A stretch of DNA of 6,194 nt from an uncultured Rhizobiaceae group bacterium. GTDB lineage: Bacteria > Pseudomonadota > Alphaproteobacteria > Rhizobiales > Rhizobiaceae. Below the pieces are notes generated by a model. The model was not told the origin of the DNA. It did no database searches and saw only the letters and a list, made by a program, of their open reading frames with translations. The stretch is taken from the NCBI GenBank assembly GCA_938030645.1, contig CALHHQ010000264.1:1-6194 (forward strand), in the 5' to 3' direction. The number at the start of each line of letters is the position of its first letter. The stretch's first letter is position 1. Shown here in pieces: positions 5,894 through 6,194 of the stretch. The position numbers and the translations under genes are program-made.

Positions 5894-6194
5894 TCAAAAC
5901 TCCTGCGTTTCTGTTTTGCCCTTTAAGGCGTCTAACAAATCTGGTGTTTCAGACGAAGACGTTCCAGAAACACGTTCTTTGGTTTTTAGAGGCTTTTTGC
6001 GTCGTTCAAATGCCCAACGTATTTCGGCGTGCTTGGCTGAGTTGCCATGCACGACAATTTGCTCTGTTTTTCGTGGATGATCGGGGCCGGAGAAATAGAT
6101 GCTCTCTTCGAGACTTATAGGAGCATCGATGCAAGTAAATGTCCAAGCATCACCGTTGGGAGCGGCTACAAGGATGGCGTAGCCGGATGATAAT
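5894..6194 (-). CDS. Unrecognised protein, C-terminal part (5' end outside window)
   Basis: The minus-strand frame is open from the right edge to TGA at 5894-5896, giving 99 residues that begin LSSGYAILVAAPNGDAWTFT and end KGKTETQEF. The other two minus frames close within the first 50 bases or so. There is no methionine in the stretch, so it is most likely the end of a larger protein. The first 65 residues look folded, with alternating hydrophobic strands and aromatic residues. The last 35 are a Lys/Arg- then Ser/Thr-rich tail (ERRKKPLKTKERVSGTSSSE). The hemD ribosome site lies in its last codons and hemD begins three bases after its stop, which favours a real co-transcribed gene. I do not recognise the family; in particular it does not look like the C-terminus of HemC, the usual partner of HemD. 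Confidence 0.55.
   Translation of the reverse strand, partial: LSSGYAILVAAPNGDAWTFTCIDAPISLEESIYFSGPDHPRKTEQIVVHGNSAKHAEIRWAFERRKKPLKTKERVSGTSSSETPDLLDALKGKTETQEF
5900..5904 (-). promoter_or_regulatory. Ribosome binding site pointing to a CTG start for hemD
   Basis: Perfect AGGAG on the minus strand, nine bases before CTG at 5888-5890, the same spacing as the AGGAG of the mitofilin gene downstream. It lies inside the last codons of the upstream gene. No ATG, GTG or TTG stands in the hemD frame at a usable distance. Confidence 0.7.

Noticed and set aside
5874..6080. Plus-strand open frame opposite hemD and its upstream gene
   Set aside because: Composition is not protein-like; it is antisense to a longer coding frame with operon context.

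Overview
The window reads as a piece of an alphaproteobacterial chromosome, most likely Hyphomicrobiales (Rhizobiales) or a close relative. The case rests on a minus-strand cluster of hemD, a bacterial mitofilin (Mic60/COG4223-type) gene and hemY, which is a typical alphaproteobacterial neighbourhood, on a proteobacterial-type asd, and on a small secreted protein resembling families common in rhizobia. Base composition looks moderate, not GC-rich, so a marine or otherwise lower-GC member of the group is plausible. Genus cannot be fixed from sequence alone.

Left part (1-486): a small exported protein with four cysteines on the minus strand. A divergent intergenic region (487-642) follows, with a strong GC-rich palindrome and the asd leader. 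Then asd (643-1674, plus strand) encodes a full-length aspartate-semialdehyde dehydrogenase and is closed by a clean intrinsic terminator at 1711-1739. asd and hemY converge on this terminator.

Right part (1773-6194): all genes are on the minus strand and are probably co-transcribed from beyond the right edge. In transcription order they are an unrecognised gene entering from the edge (C-terminal 99 residues), hemD (uroporphyrinogen-III synthase), a mitofilin-like inner-membrane protein, and a HemY-type TPR membrane protein with an unusually long acidic tail. HemD closes the hydroxymethylbilane to form uroporphyrinogen III, the tetrapyrrole branch point. The two membrane proteins presumably act at the cytoplasmic membrane or its invaginations. 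Their pairing with heme synthesis is conserved, but its mechanistic meaning is unresolved.

The most notable local observation is the hemD start. The conserved HemD N-terminus (RILVTRP) is encoded in full but has no ATG, GTG or TTG in front of it. The only suitably placed codon is CTG at 5888-5890, nine bases after a perfect AGGAG. This is either a non-canonical start or an error or mutation in this sequence. Two hairpin or palindrome structures lie in the 83-bp gap between hemD and the mitofilin gene. I see no mobile element, CRISPR array, tRNA or rRNA, and no clearly new defence or metabolic system.
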